From Ignavibacteria bacterium (lineage in GTDB: Bacteria; Bacteroidota; Ignavibacteria; Kapaibacteriales; Kapaibacteriaceae), in the NCBI GenBank assembly GCA_016707005.1, contig JADJIQ010000001.1:494001-558000 (forward strand): 64,000 nucleotides of DNA, read 5' to 3'. This document shows, in pieces, positions 62,783 to 64,000 of this stretch (positions within the stretch are counted from its first letter, which is position 1; every line of letters starts with the position of its first letter). Both the position numbers and the translations under genes were made by a program. The notes beneath the pieces are model-generated. The model worked only from the letters and a program-made list of their open reading frames with translations. It had not been told where the DNA came from and made no database searches.

Positions 62783-64000
62783 TATCATCACGAAGCTCAG
62801 CAGCACGCTCAAAGTCAAGGTCCCGAGCAGCGTTCTTCATCTCCACGAACATCTGATCGATCATCTCCTTGCGCTGCTCCAGGGTCAGATACTTGGCGAT
62901 CGGTTCGGCTGCACGTTTCTGTCGAGCACGTTCCGTATCAGCCGAGCGCTGCATCTTCGACGATTGCATGTCTGCCACCGACGTGGACTCAAGGATCTCC
63001 TCGAGCGACTTGTACACGGTGCGTGGTTCGATTCCGTTCTCTGTGTTGTACGCCTCTTGAAGGGTGCGTCTGCGGTTGGTCTCATCCATCACGGCCTTCA
63101 TCGATTTCGTGATCTTATCCGCATAGAAGATCACAAGTCCGTCAACATTCCGCGCGGTGCGTCCTGCCGTCTGCATGAGTGATCTCTCGCTTCTGAGGAA
63201 GCCTTCACGATCGGCATCGAGGATGGCCACGAGAGAGACCTCGGGCATGTCGAGTCCTTCACGCAGAAGGTTCACGCCAACCAACACGTCACTCCTACCA
63301 AGTCGCAGATTTCGAATGATCTCCACACGCTCCAATGAATCCACATCACTATGGATGTAGGAGACACGGATACCAAGGTTATGGAGGTAGTCAGTGAGAT
63401 CCTCTGCCATACGCTTCGTTAGTGTTGTTACCAACACACGATCCTTCCGCTCAACACGATCACGGATCTCATTGATCAGGTCATCGATCTGATTCTTCAC
63501 CGGACGTATCTCGATCTTTGGATCAAGGAGCCCCGTTGGCCTAATGACCTGCTCAACCACAACACCCATGGACTGTTCCAGTTCATAGTCACCGGGTGTT
63601 GCGCTTACATACACTACCTGACTGATGTGCTTGTTGAACTCATCAAATTTCAGGGGGCGATTCTCCAACGCACTTGGCAGCCGGAAGCCGTGTTCCACAA
63701 GCGTCATCTTCCGTGCTCGATCGCCGTTGTACATCGCACGGATCTGCGGAACGGTAACGTGACTCTCGTCAAGCACGAGCAGGAAATCTTCCGGGAAATA
63801 GTCGATGAGACAGTTCGGCTTCTCACCGGGCTGACGTCCCGAGAGGTGCATGGAATAGTTCTCAATACCGGAGCAGTAGCCCACTTCCTTCATCATTTCG
63901 ATATCGAACAACGTGCGCTGTTCGAGTCGTTGAGCCTCAAGCCCCTTCCCTAACTCGCGCAGGTCCTTGAGACGGGCGATGAGTTCCTCTTTGATCTCGG
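62754..64000 (-). CDS. uvrB: UvrABC system protein B, C-terminal part (runs off right edge)
   Basis: UvrB is the damage-verifying helicase-like subunit of nucleotide excision repair. The frame is open to the right edge: before [15 protein letters not shown] it continues upstream with [11 protein letters not shown], the expected family sequence, so only the N-terminal part (Walker A, beta-hairpin) is missing. Present are [40 protein letters not shown] (motif V area), QTAGRTARN (motif VI) and the C-terminal UVR domain ([14 protein letters not shown]). About 415 codons are in the window. Confidence 0.96.
   Translation of the reverse strand, partial: EIKEELIARLKDLRELGKGLEAQRLEQRTLFDIEMMKEVGYCSGIENYSMHLSGRQPGEKPNCLIDYFPEDFLLVLDESHVTVPQIRAMYNGDRARKMTLVEHGFRLPSALENRPLKFDEFNKHISQVVYVSATPGDYELEQSMGVVVEQVIRPTGLLDPKIEIRPVKNQIDDLINEIRDRVERKDRVLVTTLTKRMAEDLTDYLHNLGIRVSYIHSDVDSLERVEIIRNLRLGRSDVLVGVNLLREGLDMPEVSLVAILDADREGFLRSERSLMQTAGRTARNVDGLVIFYADKITKSMKAVMDETNRRRTLQEAYNTENGIEPRTVYKSLEEILESTSVADMQSSKMQRSADTERARQKRAAEPIAKYLTLEQRKEMIDQMFVEMKNAARDLDFERAAELRDDINRLQSLDS

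Overview
The window looks like a chromosome segment of a Gram-negative bacterium of the Bacteroidota/Chlorobiota superphylum, most likely a Kapabacteria- or Ignavibacteria-type lineage (inference). The signs are a type IX secretion system (PorU sortase and PorV), many secreted proteins whose C-termini end in a short hydrophobic strand plus Arg, OmpA and TolC/RND envelope systems, GC near 50 percent, and promoters of the Bacteroidota form TTG-N19..23-TAnnTTTG. Coding density is very high. Many neighbouring genes overlap by 4 bases (ATGA or GTGA), which points to translational coupling.

Layout: 1-339 is the start of a membrane protein running off the left edge. 518-2558 holds lpdA (E3) and lipB. 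2791-2863 is tRNA-Gly(GCC) with a good promoter and terminator. 3055-8115 is porU-porV. 8154-10379 holds a DedA-family protein and a P5C dehydrogenase. 10480-16678 encodes an 1867-residue multidomain surface protein (FG-GAP, vWA, cohesin-like, dockerin-like) and a small cohesin-like lipoprotein. 16900-18118 holds two small secreted unknowns, followed by an EF-G-2-type GTPase and a PorE-like propeller/CRD/OmpA protein. 22645-25319 is rplS, cinA and tsaD.

25412-32012 is a duplicated module: two secreted beta-propeller proteins, each followed by an outer-membrane barrel protein, the second barrel carrying two OmpA-like domains. After a large secreted protein (minus strand), glyA and a T9SS cargo protein come a 2-oxoacid dehydrogenase E1 (apparently a fused alpha/beta enzyme split by a frameshift), a UvrD-like helicase, two tandem SGNH-like secreted paralogues and a HAD phosphatase. 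45074-51642 is a tolC-tetR-MFP-RND efflux operon with a probable TetR operator over its promoter. 51769-54059 has msrB, truA, a NUDIX protein and an SRPBCC protein. 54056-59551 is a coupled minus-strand operon: Wzz-like, O-antigen-ligase-like, PBP2 and a solute-binding lipoprotein. A methyltransferase, two GT4 glycosyltransferases and the 3' part of uvrB close the window.

Shared threads: PorU/PorV are secretion machinery, and at least five proteins here look like its cargo. The E1 and E3 subunits and LipB belong to lipoate-dependent 2-oxoacid dehydrogenase metabolism. The Wzz, ligase-like, methyltransferase and GT4 genes form a surface-polysaccharide region. Several intergenic stretches carry 7- or 8-base tandem repeats, and a short AGGGGC/AGGGGGC motif recurs about once per kilobase in both orientations.
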